DNA of 64,000 nt from Trinickia terrae. Lineage in GTDB: Bacteria > Pseudomonadota > Gammaproteobacteria > Burkholderiales > Burkholderiaceae. The stretch is taken from NCBI RefSeq assembly GCF_005144415.1, contig NZ_SWJE01000018.1, positions 1 to 64,000 of the forward strand, written 5' to 3'. This document shows positions 7,884 through 16,998 of this stretch, piece after piece; the first letter of the stretch is position 1, and every line of letters begins with the position of its first letter. The notes beneath the pieces were generated by a model. That model was not told where the DNA came from. It searched no databases and saw nothing but the letters and a program-made list of their open reading frames with translations. The position numbers and the translations under genes were made by a program.

Positions 7884-9698
7884 TTACTGCGCCGCCGCCG
7901 ATTGAGCGATGGCCGTCGGCGTGCCGGCAGGGCTTTCGTCCGGCCACGGCGCGGGCAGCGTCCACAGCGTAAGCGCAAGCGGAATCGGATAGCCGCGGTA
8001 GTAGCTCACGAGGTCGCGCTTCATCTGCGGCCGCGCCACGTCGTCGAGGTACGTCATGTGTCCGCCCTGGAAGAAGTTGACCTGCAGGTTCGGGGTCAGG
8101 CCGGGCACCGTTTGCAGGCGCGCGAGCTGTTTCTCCGTGTTGAAGAAGGGCGTGGCGAGATCGTGGAAGCCGTTCTCGGCTAGCACCTTGAGCTGCGGGT
8201 TCAGCGTGAGGGCGCCGAGCAGGTCAGGCAGCGTGTCCGGCAGGGGCTGGCCGTCGTGCGAGAAATTCCAGACCTGGATGATGTTGTCGTTCAGCGGCAT
8301 GAAGGTCGCATTCGGCGCCGTATAGCCGAGGTAGTTCGGCAACTGCGTCTGCAGCGCGGTCGTGAACGGCTGCGAGATCAGGATGTCCGACGGGTCCGAA
8401 TCGTTCACGAGGCGCGGGTCCGAATTGGGCAGCGACACGCGTCCGTCGTAGCGGCCGATCGTGGTGCCCGGCAGCAGCGTCGTGTTGAACGGGTTGACGT
8501 TGAAGTAGCCCTGCAGCGCCTGCAGCGTCAGGCTCGATGGCCATTGCCACGCCGCCAGCGTTTGCTGGCTCGGGAATACCGGCGTGCCGAGCGCGTCGGG
8601 AATGCCGAGCTGGCTCAGTGTCCACGACTGCGCGTACCTCCGGAACTGACGGTAGTTGTCCGTGACGAAGTACTGCATTTGCAGCGCGTAGAGGCCCTGA
8701 TCGAGCGGCGCCGGGGAAACCTGGTTGTAGTACGCCGCCACCTCAGCGTAGCCGGGGAAATAGCCCGCGAGCGTATCGGTATCGAGCTGCAGGCCCGCCG
8801 TCGAACTGGTGATCGCGGTGGCCTCGATTGCGTCGGCGAAGTAGTTCAGGATCGACGACTGCAGCACGATGCCCGTCAGATGCACGCCGGCCGATTCGAG
8901 CGCGAGCGCGAGCATGTCGGTGCGCGGCGTGCCGTACGACTCGCCGTAAAGATAGATCGGCGAGCCGCTGCGATTGTTGGCCGTCAGGTAGCGCGTGATG
9001 AAATCGCGCATGACGTCGACGTCCGGATCGCAGCCCCAGAAAGTCTGGTTCGTGTTCGGCAGGATCGCTTCCGAAAGCCCGGTGCCCGGCGGATCGATGA
9101 ACACCATGTCGGTGGTGTCGATCAGGCTCTGCTCGTTGTTGACGACCGGATAGTTCGGCCAGTTGGTGAGCAGCGGATCGGGCGTCGCGACGCGCGTCGG
9201 CGCGAATGAGCCGAGACGCAGCCAGATCGACGACGAGCCCGGACCGCCGTTATAGAAGAACGTGACGGGGCGCGGCGCGCCGTTCGTGCTCGGCGCCGTG
9301 TAGGCCACGTACGACATCGTCGCCTCCGGATTGCCCTTGGCATCCGATGCCGTCAGGTGGCCGGCTGTCGTCGTGTAATTGACGGTCTTATTGCCCGAGG
9401 TCCACTGGTAGTGCATGACCGCCGCCTTCTCGGCGACTTGCGATGGCGACAGTCCGTCGGTCGCATTCGGCGAATAGGCGACGAGGTCGACATACGGCTG
9501 GTTGGCCGCTTGCGATTGGGCGTCGGCCTGTGCCTTCGCACTGACTTGACTTAGCGCACTCGTCGCCGGCGACGAGGAGCCGCCGTCGCCTCCGCCGCAT
9601 CCCGCGAGAATCAGCATGCCGACGATCAATGCGCCTGTGGCGGTCAGCCGGACGGAATGCCTGCGGCGGCTGCCGTTAGAGCTACGGTCTGGTTTCAT
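7884..9698 (-). CDS. S10-family serine carboxypeptidase-like lipoprotein
   Basis: A 604-residue lipoprotein. The lipobox LILAGC is followed by a Gly/Ser linker, then an alpha/beta-hydrolase catalytic region of peptidase family S10. The oxyanion segment is NGGPGSSS, the nucleophile is in YGESYG, the Asp is in NGFHDLATP and the catalytic His is in QGGHMTY, so the triad is complete. It should be anchored in the outer or inner membrane facing the periplasm and trim peptides or acyl esters. S10 enzymes are typical of eukaryotes and scattered in proteobacteria. The substrate cannot be inferred. Confidence 0.88.
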   Translation of the reverse strand: MKPDRSSNGSRRRHSVRLTATGALIVGMLILAGCGGGDGGSSSPATSALSQVSAKAQADAQSQAANQPYVDLVAYSPNATDGLSPSQVAEKAAVMHYQWTSGNKTVNYTTTAGHLTASDAKGNPEATMSYVAYTAPSTNGAPRPVTFFYNGGPGSSSIWLRLGSFAPTRVATPDPLLTNWPNYPVVNNEQSLIDTTDMVFIDPPGTGLSEAILPNTNQTFWGCDPDVDVMRDFITRYLTANNRSGSPIYLYGESYGTPRTDMLALALESAGVHLTGIVLQSSILNYFADAIEATAITSSTAGLQLDTDTLAGYFPGYAEVAAYYNQVSPAPLDQGLYALQMQYFVTDNYRQFRRYAQSWTLSQLGIPDALGTPVFPSQQTLAAWQWPSSLTLQALQGYFNVNPFNTTLLPGTTIGRYDGRVSLPNSDPRLVNDSDPSDILISQPFTTALQTQLPNYLGYTAPNATFMPLNDNIIQVWNFSHDGQPLPDTLPDLLGALTLNPQLKVLAENGFHDLATPFFNTEKQLARLQTVPGLTPNLQVNFFQGGHMTYLDDVARPQMKRDLVSYYRGYPIPLALTLWTLPAPWPDESPAGTPTAIAQSAAAQ

Positions 9699-10306
9699 TT
9701 GTGTCTCTGTGATGGGTGAGATACCGCTACACGACGGTGGACGTTCGACTTGCTTGGTTCAACAGCCCGAATACGGATTACAAAATGAAATGTGCTAAAG
9801 AGAACTAATTACATGAGGCAGAAATGAATGAGTAAATTGTGCTGTTTCCATCCTCTTTGCTTTGGATGAAAGAATTGGTAATAAATGGAGGCAGAGGAAA
9901 AATAGAATCCACCATGGGACTTTGTCAAGTCGTGTTTTTTATGCAATTCGGATTGAAGCGCGGAGAGGTTCCGTTTTGCCGACGGCGAACGAAGGCGCCT
10001 AGCGCCAGGTTGCCGCGCTCTTTGAGGAACAGGGCGTGCAAGCCCCGTTACATTGAGAAACAAATTTGCAAAGACAGGTTCATCTTCTTATTCGCTTGAT
10101 CGATAAAAATAGGAGGTGAGAATTGCCCGCTATTCGTTTCGAGTTAAAGAAGTCATTCTCGTCCTGCAATTTATCGACTGTAGGCTTGGCGTAATGCAGG
10201 CTGCGCCAGATGGTTTCAAGGAAGATGTCAACGATCACGGATATCAAGTAATCTGGCTGGCCGACTATTCACGTGAACGATTGCTACATTCAGGAGAGCA
10301 TCAGTC
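9699..10306. other. AT-richer intergenic region
   Basis: About 600 bp without a credible large gene between the divergent S10 peptidase and beta-propeller genes. Bases 9780-10300 are notably less GC-rich than both neighbours. An ideal Shine-Dalgarno AGGAGGTGA lies at 10111-10119, followed by TTG 10123 opening a 23-codon frame to TAA 10192-10194. That possible leader peptide is described in the findings. Confidence 0.5.
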
Positions 10307-12241
10307 ATGGTGGGAAAAAAACGAATTCATGCTGCACTTCTCGCCGCAGCGATCGCCACATGTGCGCCGGCCTGTCAGGCGCACAACACCACCGACTGGC
10401 TGGCGAACACCTATGGCACTCTCGCCGCCCACGTGGGCAACACCGCGCGGTCCATGTGGGTCGCGCCCGAAGGCGTCATCTATACGGCCTCCAACTGGGA
10501 CGAGTACGAGGGCGGCGTCGCGATCTACCAGAACGGCCGCAGCGCCGGCTCCATCGGCATTCACAACGAGTTTCAGGGCGGCGCCATCACAGGTAATGCC
10601 ACGTCGATTTTCGCGGCGCTGCAGTACAACAAGTCGTCCGGAAGCGGCGCGGTGGGACGATACAACCGCATCACCAGGACGCGCGATCTTTTCATTCAGG
10701 TCAGTGCGTGGAACAACGAGCCTCTGGTCGACGTCATCACCGGACTCGCCACGGCGGGCTCGCTCCTCTATGCGAGCGACTTCTATGGCAATCGCGTCCG
10801 GATCTACACCACCGGCGGTGTCTGGCAGCGGGACATCGACGTCTCGAGCCCGGGCGCGCTCGCCCTGGATGGCGCAGGCAACGTCTGGGTCGCACAGAAG
10901 AGGGCCGGCACGATCGTCGAGTTCAGTCCGGCCGGTGCCCTGCTGAACACCATTCAGATGCCCAGCGGGTCGCAGCCGTCGGCGCTGTATTTCGATGCGT
11001 CATCGGGGCCGCTCATGGTCGGGGACGAGGGCCCCGACATGAACATCAAGCGCTACAGCCTCTCGGGCAGGCCGACGCTGACCGGTACATTCGGCGTTCA
11101 GGGCGGTTATCTCGACACCACGACGGGAATCAAAGGGCAGGTGGGCGCGAAGCGCTTCACCCGCGTCACCGGCATCGGCAAAGACACCGCCGGCAACCTC
11201 TATGTGCTCAACAACCCGTGGGGCGGCGGCTGGGACCTCGGCCGCAACGGCGGCACCGACATTCACGCGTATGACAGTGCCGGCAACCAGCAGTGGACGC
11301 TTCAGTCGCTCAACTTCGAGGGCATCGCGGCCCCGGACCCGGCCACGGATGGCGCCTTGTTCTATGGCGGCACCAACATCTACACCGGCAGCGCTGGAGG
11401 CACCTTCGTCGCGAACACCGTCGATCCGTTCACCTACCCGTCGGATCCGCGCATCGACGTGAACGATACCCAGCGCGACGAGCATTTCGGGCAACTCGTC
11501 ACCGTCGGCGCGAACCGGATCTTCGTGGCGTCAGGCCAGAACCCGCCGATCTTCTACTTTTTCCATTTCAACGCGGCGAACGGCTACATCGCCATTCCGG
11601 ATGCATCGATTCCAGGCGCCGCGTTCAATACGACCCGGCGGGTCACGAGCGGATTCTGCATCGACGGCAAGGGTAGCGTGTGGGCGGGTCTGGACAAGAC
11701 CGGGTACATCTACCGCTACCCGCTGACCGGCTTCGACGCCAGCGGCAAGCCAACATGGGGACCCGGTATCCCCATCCGCATTCCTGCGAGCATCCAGCCG
11801 CTGACGCGCATCGTCTACCTCGCGGACAGCGACACGATGATTCTCGCGCAGGGCATCGTCGGAAGTGCCGACTGGACGTCGATCGGCACGCGGATCGAGG
11901 TGTATCACGGCTGGAGCGCGGGCAATACCACCGCACCCAATCCGGGGATCAAGCTCACCACCGCCGGCGCCAAGTCGATCGACGCAGCCGGCAACCATCT
12001 CTTCGTCAGCTACTGGTTCAGCAGCAGCGGGACAGCCAGGCCGGACATCGACGCCTTCAATCTCTCCACCGGCAACCTCGACGCCACGCTGGTCAACACC
12101 AATAGCGGCGCCGTGGACGCCAGCAGCGCCATGGATTCGATGTACGGCATCAGGGCATACCTTCGATCGACGGGCGAATACGTGGTCACGAAGAACAACG
12201 TCAAGGGCAACAGCATCACCGTTTATCGCTGGACGCCCTGA
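10307..12241 (+). CDS. secreted NHL/SMP-30-like beta-propeller protein
   Basis: A 644-residue exported protein: signal peptide MVGKKRIHAALLAAAIATCA with cleavage after ACQA, then repeated beta-propeller blades. Recurring motifs are GNVWVAQKRAGTIVEF, GNLYVLNNPWGGGWD and GSVWAGLDKTGYIYRYP, i.e. repeated G-N/S-V/L-W/Y-V blades. ATG 10307 has GGAGAG 9-14 bases upstream. The blades place it in the NHL/lactonase-like superfamily, but no catalytic metal ligands could be assigned; it may be a binding scaffold or a carbohydrate/lactone-active enzyme. The gene stands alone, so its context gives no pathway. Confidence 0.65.
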   Translation: MVGKKRIHAALLAAAIATCAPACQAHNTTDWLANTYGTLAAHVGNTARSMWVAPEGVIYTASNWDEYEGGVAIYQNGRSAGSIGIHNEFQGGAITGNATSIFAALQYNKSSGSGAVGRYNRITRTRDLFIQVSAWNNEPLVDVITGLATAGSLLYASDFYGNRVRIYTTGGVWQRDIDVSSPGALALDGAGNVWVAQKRAGTIVEFSPAGALLNTIQMPSGSQPSALYFDASSGPLMVGDEGPDMNIKRYSLSGRPTLTGTFGVQGGYLDTTTGIKGQVGAKRFTRVTGIGKDTAGNLYVLNNPWGGGWDLGRNGGTDIHAYDSAGNQQWTLQSLNFEGIAAPDPATDGALFYGGTNIYTGSAGGTFVANTVDPFTYPSDPRIDVNDTQRDEHFGQLVTVGANRIFVASGQNPPIFYFFHFNAANGYIAIPDASIPGAAFNTTRRVTSGFCIDGKGSVWAGLDKTGYIYRYPLTGFDASGKPTWGPGIPIRIPASIQPLTRIVYLADSDTMILAQGIVGSADWTSIGTRIEVYHGWSAGNTTAPNPGIKLTTAGAKSIDAAGNHLFVSYWFSSSGTARPDIDAFNLSTGNLDATLVNTNSGAVDASSAMDSMYGIRAYLRSTGEYVVTKNNVKGNSITVYRWTP

Positions 12242-12556
12242 TCGTGCGTTATGCGCCCCAATGGGTTGCGAGGCCGCTGATGCGCCGAAGTGGCTAGATA
12301 CGAGGTTGTCCTTCTGGCCGAGCAGATAGACGGCTGGCCGGTACTGATTGCCGTATGCGTTCCATGTCTGGGCTGCGTGCAGCACACGGCGTAACGTGCC
12401 CATTTAATTTGACATAACGTAATTTATCAATCGTTTAGTCATGCGGTAAGATAATTGAAAGTCAAATGCTCACGCCAAAAATCAGCCGAAAAGCAGCTCC
12501 CAAAAGCGGTTTTTCCTTTTAAGCGACCACTTACGGAGGCCAACTGGAGGCCACCC
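12242..12556. other. intergenic region at left edge of accessory patch
   Basis: No gene is seen. GC content falls from about 12395 onward, marking the left edge of the foreign-looking 12.4-15.4 kb segment. GGAGG at 12546-12550 is the RBS of the next gene. No clear attachment-site repeat could be matched by eye on the other side. Confidence 0.4.
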
Positions 12557-12883
12557 ATGACAAAACGACAGCGACCATTCCTCACCAAACACAACGCCGC
12601 ATCGCCGAGCGAGTTCCTGTACTACGCGAGCGGCATGCCAATGAAGTATCTAACCCGCATCCTCCAGCGCCACGAGCGCACGGTGAAGGCATGGATGGCC
12701 GGAAAAGCCGTCATCCCGCCTTGGGCAGTCGCCGTGCTGCGCCTACGTCACCTTGAGCACGAGCTAACTCTGGACCAAATGGGCGTACAGGCCATCCAAC
12801 GCGAGCCTCAGCCCATCGTCCAGCGTCGACCAGCCGCAAACGAACCGCACTTCGTTTGTCAGCTCCGCCTAGACATTGCCTGA
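12557..12883 (+). CDS. phage-like HTH protein (DUF3653-like)
   Basis: A 108-residue basic protein. Residues ~18-70 (FLYYASGMPMKYLTRILQRH, then an RTVKAWMAGKAVIPPWAVAV segment) form a compact helix-turn-helix like the small phage regulatory proteins of DUF3653, in which the second helix ends with a VxxWxxGxxxIPxW pattern. The C-terminal third is Pro/Gln-rich and unstructured. ATG 12557 follows GGAGG at 12546-12550. A hairpin terminator lies 23 bp after the stop. It may be a repressor left from a prophage or a regulator of the convergent nuclease gene. Confidence 0.6.
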   Translation: MTKRQRPFLTKHNAASPSEFLYYASGMPMKYLTRILQRHERTVKAWMAGKAVIPPWAVAVLRLRHLEHELTLDQMGVQAIQREPQPIVQRRPAANEPHFVCQLRLDIA

Positions 12884-12906
12884 GCGACGAACGACCATAC
12901 TCGCAA

Positions 12907-12930
12907 AAAGCCGCCCGCAGGCGGCTTTCT
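12907..12930 (+). terminator. intrinsic terminator
   Basis: A perfect 9-bp stem AAAGCCGCC / GGCGGCTTT with loop CGCA, ending in a short T-rich run, lies just downstream of the HTH gene. Confidence 0.75.
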
Positions 12931-13083
12931 AAACCGACGAGCGAGGAACGCAGGTCTTTTCAACGACCTCTCGCACGTCCCACCGGATAAAACCGCCCGT
13001 CGGTCCTTTGCGCTGTATCTCCGTGACATACTCAGCGACGCGTTTTTCTTGCCCTATTTCCTATCGCCCATCGCCAAAATTAA

Positions 13084-14985
13084 TTACGTATTTTGGGACC
13101 CTTCTTTTTTAAACTGCGACTCAAGCCACGCGACAAGTGGATTTAAAATTTCTTCGGTTTCTTTAAAGTCCACAGACTGCCCTGATGCAATGAGTTCTTG
13201 GAAGAAAAGAGAAAAGTGATCCTTCTTTGGTTTTTTTGTATTAAATTTACTCATTACCGTATTGCAAACATCATCCTTATATGCGGCCTCCAGTGCCTTT
13301 CCTTTAAAATTTTCACCAAACTCATCTAGTGTCTTCACATGATCGGCGGAGATTAGACCTTGCTCAAGGTATCGTGTCTTTTCTTTCTTCCCCGCATCAT
13401 CTCCATCCAAGATGATCCGAAAATCAATACCCCACCCTCTGAACAAACTAATTAAAGGTGTAATCGCACCAGACCCTGTTGCTGGAAATACGCTGAACCC
13501 TCCCCAGCTCTTGCATAGTTTTTTAAGGAAATATGTGAGAGGGTGGTAATCAAATTTCCCCTCAACCACTAACGCATTTTTTGTTTGCACCAACGGACTA
13601 AAGGATACATCGAGCGCATCCAAAACCGGCTGAAAATAGGTCACCAAATGCGGGTATGAGCCGACAAACGTTTTATACTTCACAGCCTTGATGTCAGTCT
13701 CCCTGACCGTATAAAAATCAAGAGCCTCCTCGGCGTCATAATCTGCGGCAGCATTCTTTACGATATACGCCTTCTCAAGCCAGGTGGGGTTTATCATATA
13801 ATGCGAATGAGTTGAGTAAACAATATATGCAAATCGATTTGCTATTTTAGAAAAGCTATCGAGAAGCTTTATTTGGGCTCGAGAGTGAAGGTTCGAAGCA
13901 GGCTCGTCGAGAAGAAATATCGTCCCAGCTTCACTCTTTCTGTTTACTCGAAATTGAGTAAAAAGTAAAAACGAAAAAAACCAGCGAAATCCAAGTGATC
14001 GCTCTGATAGGCTATACGTAGACTGCCCATCGACAATAGATACTTCTACGTATGGAATGTTATTGTTATCGGGATCGAGTAACCAATCTATGTGCACCCT
14101 TTTGCCCGTCACCTGTCTTCCGAAGATCTCATTCCAAGACCCGAAAATTACTTTACTCATCTCGCTTGAGGCCTTTTGGAGAACAGCATCGATCTGCTTC
14201 TTTTCGTCGCTCCCCCAAAGATGGGACAAGAAATTTACATCCGGACCATGCCTTCCTTGACGTCGCTTGATTCGATCGACAACGTGTGTCTCAATGCTGA
14301 TTCCTTCCCCTTGGGCATCTAGTACATCTTGTAGAATTTTTCGGTAGTAGTTGTTAATCTCATCACCATTATCCTCAAGATAAATTCGGTTCGGAAAATC
14401 AAACAAAAACGTTGGGAAGTATACTGTTTTCGGCAAACGCGCGCGAAGCACGTCAACGCCAATTAACCAATTCGCTTTATCTCTAACAGGGGAGTTCGGT
14501 GAGCCTCGATACTCTTTAGTCTTTCCAGTTTTGTCGGATCTGATTTTAAAAGTAATGCCCCATCGGGTAATTGTCTGATCAAATGTGCTGTCCTTGAAGT
14601 TATAGCTTCTTTCGATAAGAATGGATTTTTGCATATGATCAATGTCAAGCTTAAAATTGCGCTCCCGATAAGCGTTTTCCACAGCCTTTATATCCATATC
14701 ATCCAACACGACTTTCGCTGATATGGCTATAGCGCCTGTAAAGGCCGCTTTTTTCTGTTTCGGTATCAGATCTCCGTATGCGGATCTTTGACGAACCGTA
14801 CCTACTAGATTTGCCGCCTCCTCGTCTTCGGTGCCAAATAATGAAAGTGCCTCAAGAATGGTTGTCTTTCCACTCTCATTCAAGCCGACGAGTGTAATAA
14901 TATTGCCGGGCGCTCCAGTGGTTAAGTCGATTCGCGCCTCTTTAATTCCTTTGAAATTTTTTATTTCAAAATATTCAATCTTCAC
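13084..14985 (-). CDS. OLD-family ATPase with TOPRIM nuclease domain
   Basis: A 633-residue protein. The N-terminal SMC/RecF-like ATPase has IKNFKGI, Walker A GLNESGKTT at residues 34-42, an ABC-type signature region near LSERSLGFRW, and Walker B FLLDEPASN near 355-363. The C-terminal TOPRIM nuclease has the catalytic Glu in VVEGKFDY near 473 and the DGDD acidic motif near 525. This is the architecture of overcoming-lysogenization-defect nucleases and GajA-like anti-phage proteins. No GajB-type UvrD helicase is adjacent, so it may act alone. GTG 14985 has GAGGG close upstream; an upstream in-frame ATG at 15171 would add 62 unconvincing residues. The gene is markedly less GC-rich than the rest of the window, indicating transfer. 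Confidence 0.88.
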   Translation of the reverse strand: MKIEYFEIKNFKGIKEARIDLTTGAPGNIITLVGLNESGKTTILEALSLFGTEDEEAANLVGTVRQRSAYGDLIPKQKKAAFTGAIAISAKVVLDDMDIKAVENAYRERNFKLDIDHMQKSILIERSYNFKDSTFDQTITRWGITFKIRSDKTGKTKEYRGSPNSPVRDKANWLIGVDVLRARLPKTVYFPTFLFDFPNRIYLEDNGDEINNYYRKILQDVLDAQGEGISIETHVVDRIKRRQGRHGPDVNFLSHLWGSDEKKQIDAVLQKASSEMSKVIFGSWNEIFGRQVTGKRVHIDWLLDPDNNNIPYVEVSIVDGQSTYSLSERSLGFRWFFSFLLFTQFRVNRKSEAGTIFLLDEPASNLHSRAQIKLLDSFSKIANRFAYIVYSTHSHYMINPTWLEKAYIVKNAAADYDAEEALDFYTVRETDIKAVKYKTFVGSYPHLVTYFQPVLDALDVSFSPLVQTKNALVVEGKFDYHPLTYFLKKLCKSWGGFSVFPATGSGAITPLISLFRGWGIDFRIILDGDDAGKKEKTRYLEQGLISADHVKTLDEFGENFKGKALEAAYKDDVCNTVMSKFNTKKPKKDHFSLFFQELIASGQSVDFKETEEILNPLVAWLESQFKKEGSQNT

Positions 14986-15438
14986 GTTGCCCTCGCAGCA
15001 AATATCGAAGAGAAAATTTCTTGACTTGACCTCAACGTCAGTATCTACTCTCGATTCTGACGCAACCGAAGGGCCTACGCAATGCCTCGCTTGTGGCGCC
15101 AATTGTCGATCGATCAAATCATTGTGCGTGAGACGAACACCCGAATTCGATATTTCGAGTAAAATCTTCACGAATTAAAACTTGACAAGGCCTCTTTTCC
15201 CTGGTCTTGCCTTGGAAGCAAACCCAAAGTGCAATTGAACAAATTTTGAGCAGGTATTGAACCGCCGAGGCTATACGTCGCTTTCGCGGCCGACCAGCCA
15301 CATCGAGATGTACTCTCTCAGGAGATCCAGGCTGAACGATTATTGTCGACCGCGAAGCGGTAACCGCCATTATTGGGGGGAGAGCGTCGAGCCTGGACAT
15401 CTTCGCCAGTTACCCCCGGCTAATCCGCGATGAACCCC
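14986..15438. other. intergenic region upstream of the OLD nuclease
   Basis: The frame of the nuclease stays open to 15171 but that part shows no family features. Bases 15180-15260 are AT-rich and are the likely promoter of the nuclease gene. No further gene is seen. Confidence 0.4.
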
Positions 15439-15458
15439 CAAAAACCGCCTAAAGGCGG
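15439..15458 (-). terminator. intrinsic terminator of the TA pair
   Basis: Read on the minus strand, the stem CCGCC / GGCGG (15454-15458 with 15445-15449, loop TTTA) is followed by TTTTTGG. It lies 15 bp past the end of the minus-strand ParE-type gene. Confidence 0.7.
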
Positions 15459-15472
15459 CTTTCTTCACTGAA

Positions 15473-15744
15473 CTACTCAACGCTTCGCAGTTCGCGCGTA
15501 TGCCATACGCGTGTAACGAGCACATCTCCGGTATCTAGAACGTAGGCGCTACGGCCAAACTTCGCGGGCCACTCGCGGAACTCCATATGAGGAGCGCCGA
15601 TCCCAGGTTCTCCGCAATAAGATCGGCGGCTTCGAGAATCACTGACGCCGCACGTCGTGCAGCCTCAGGACTGTGTGGGAAAAGAAAATCATAAAGACGC
15701 GCGACGTCATCCAGCGCGTCCGGGTGCCAAATCAGCGAGGACAT
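15473..15744 (-). pseudogene. ParE/RelE-type toxin, frameshifted
   Basis: The start frame (ATG 15744) gives a typical ParE N-terminus: IWHPDALDDVARLYDFL, then AARRAASVILEAADLI. It runs into a TAG at 15535 after AENLGS. In the next frame the family's second half appears: IGAPHMEFREWPAKFGRSAY, then VLVTRVWHTRE, ending at TAG 15473-15475. Restoring one G:C pair in the short run at 15606-15607 (AACCTGGG to AACCCTGGG on the minus strand) gives a continuous ~90-residue toxin reading NPGIGAPHMEF. The gene overlaps the antitoxin gene by 13 nt. As read, the truncated 69-residue product is probably non-toxic. Confidence 0.75.
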
Positions 15745-15938
15745 CCGCTGCGCTTACCTAACGCCAAATCGCCCAACCAAGCCCGAGCACGCTCATGCGA
15801 CACCCCAGACGTACCCGACAGGTAGGAATCCATCCGCGCACGATCGATCTCGACCGACAACGCGTCCGCAAACACAGCAGCGACGTACTCATCGACCGAT
15901 CGTCCGGAATGACGGGCAGCCATGAACCCGCAGCGCAT
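15732..15938 (-). CDS. antitoxin of the ParE-type pair
   Basis: A short acidic protein (68 residues from ATG 15938; another ATG at 15923 would fit). A ribbon-helix-helix-like part (HSGRSVDEYVAAVFADAL) is followed by a VSHERARAWLGDL segment common in antitoxins that precede ParE-like toxins. Its 3' end overlaps the toxin start by 13 nt, the usual antitoxin-first order. The start is uncertain because no strong RBS is visible. It likely binds the toxin and represses its own promoter. Confidence 0.55.
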   Translation of the reverse strand: MRCGFMAARHSGRSVDEYVAAVFADALSVEIDRARMDSYLSGTSGVSHERARAWLGDLALGKRSGCPR

Positions 15939-16033
15939 GTCAGTGACGCCCGCCACAAGCCAGACGAGCGTATGGCATAACGAATCTCCACCTGATGTTG
16001 GACTCCACGATACCGCCGACTTCAGGTGCCGCT

Positions 16034-16945
16034 TTACTTCCCTACCCCCGGCGATTCGATCGTCTTCAAGACGTGAATCAGCCAATCGAGCTGTTTGAAC
16101 TGTTTGTCGCCCAACTTATTCTGTTGGTGAATGGGAAGAGTTTTGTCGAAGGGGCTCGGGTCATGGAAGATCAGCCGACCGTCGTGGGCCATGAGGCATT
16201 GCAGGTCATAGAGCAGGCTCAGCCTTCGCGGGCGGTCTTTATCGACGAAGGCGCGAAGCCGCTTGAGGTCGGCAAGGGCTGTGCCATACGCCAGGGGAGC
16301 ATCCGAGACGCGCTGACGCAATTTCGTGATGACCTGCGAATCAGACTTGGTCTTGGATTGGCTGTTCAAAACGACGCCGCCGAGAATCCGGACCGGGGCC
16401 GCTTGCTCCTTCAGCGAAAGAAAGGCGCGCGTCCCCCATGGCGTATCGAAAACGTCCGTGGTCTGCAACGTGCTGAAGCCCTCCGCCCTCAGGCTGCCCA
16501 TCGTCTTGACCTGCTGCTCAAACTCCCTGGCGTCCCCGCCCGGCTTGGCTTCGGACAGGTACACATTGTTGTGCTGCTGAAAATAGTAGACGTTCTTGTG
16601 AGCGCCCTGGGTGGTGGCCACAGCAAGATTTGCCTTCCCCTCCTGTAGTTCAGGAAAGGCATTGAGGAAATGCTGGTCGTTGGGATTGAGCCCGAGCACG
16701 CCCGTGTCTCGGGCCTTGACGTATTCATAAAGCGTGTCTGCGAACTGCTCATTCGATTCGTATGCCTTAGTACCGCCGAGCTGCCTCGAATATTCAACGC
16801 GCGCGGTCTGCAGCTGCGCGGCCGATACAATTCCTTTCGCTTCAAGCAAAAGGCGGACGGCACTCCATACGGAATCGCTTTGGATCTGCGTCGTGTCGTC
16901 GACCACGGTCCCGACCACTTCCTTTCCCGCAATCTTCAGCGGCAT
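16034..16945 (-). CDS. unknown T6SS-linked protein, possible kinase-like effector
   Basis: A 303-residue soluble protein with no signal peptide. It follows tssA by 53 bp on the same strand, last in the tssJKLMA operon. No standard Tss family fits. The C-terminal half has a possible kinase-fold lysine (TRAFLSLKEQ) and the stretch LLYDLQCLMAHDGRLIFHDP, reminiscent of the catalytic-loop/DFG region of atypical kinase-like bacterial effectors. Position and motif suggest a secreted effector or an accessory protein. This is inference; a plain structural helper is also possible. Confidence 0.6.
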   Translation of the reverse strand: MPLKIAGKEVVGTVVDDTTQIQSDSVWSAVRLLLEAKGIVSAAQLQTARVEYSRQLGGTKAYESNEQFADTLYEYVKARDTGVLGLNPNDQHFLNAFPELQEGKANLAVATTQGAHKNVYYFQQHNNVYLSEAKPGGDAREFEQQVKTMGSLRAEGFSTLQTTDVFDTPWGTRAFLSLKEQAAPVRILGGVVLNSQSKTKSDSQVITKLRQRVSDAPLAYGTALADLKRLRAFVDKDRPRRLSLLYDLQCLMAHDGRLIFHDPSPFDKTLPIHQQNKLGDKQFKQLDWLIHVLKTIESPGVGK

Positions 16946-16998
16946 GGCGAAATTTCCTCATCGAGTTCCGATTCCGGGATTCGGACCCACCTCCCGCG

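Noticed and set aside
9809-10063. An 84-codon minus-strand frame in the AT-rich gap
   Set aside because: No RBS, no recognisable features and random composition.
14986-15171. A longer N-terminus for the OLD nuclease
   Set aside because: The 62 extra residues show no family similarity, and GTG 14985 has a good RBS directly before the conserved KIEYFEIKNFKGI start.
12907-15458. The two similar hairpins (GCCGCC...GGCGGC) as attachment-site direct repeats flanking the OLD nuclease
   Set aside because: Each behaves as an ordinary intrinsic terminator for the adjacent gene and the similarity is confined to the stem.
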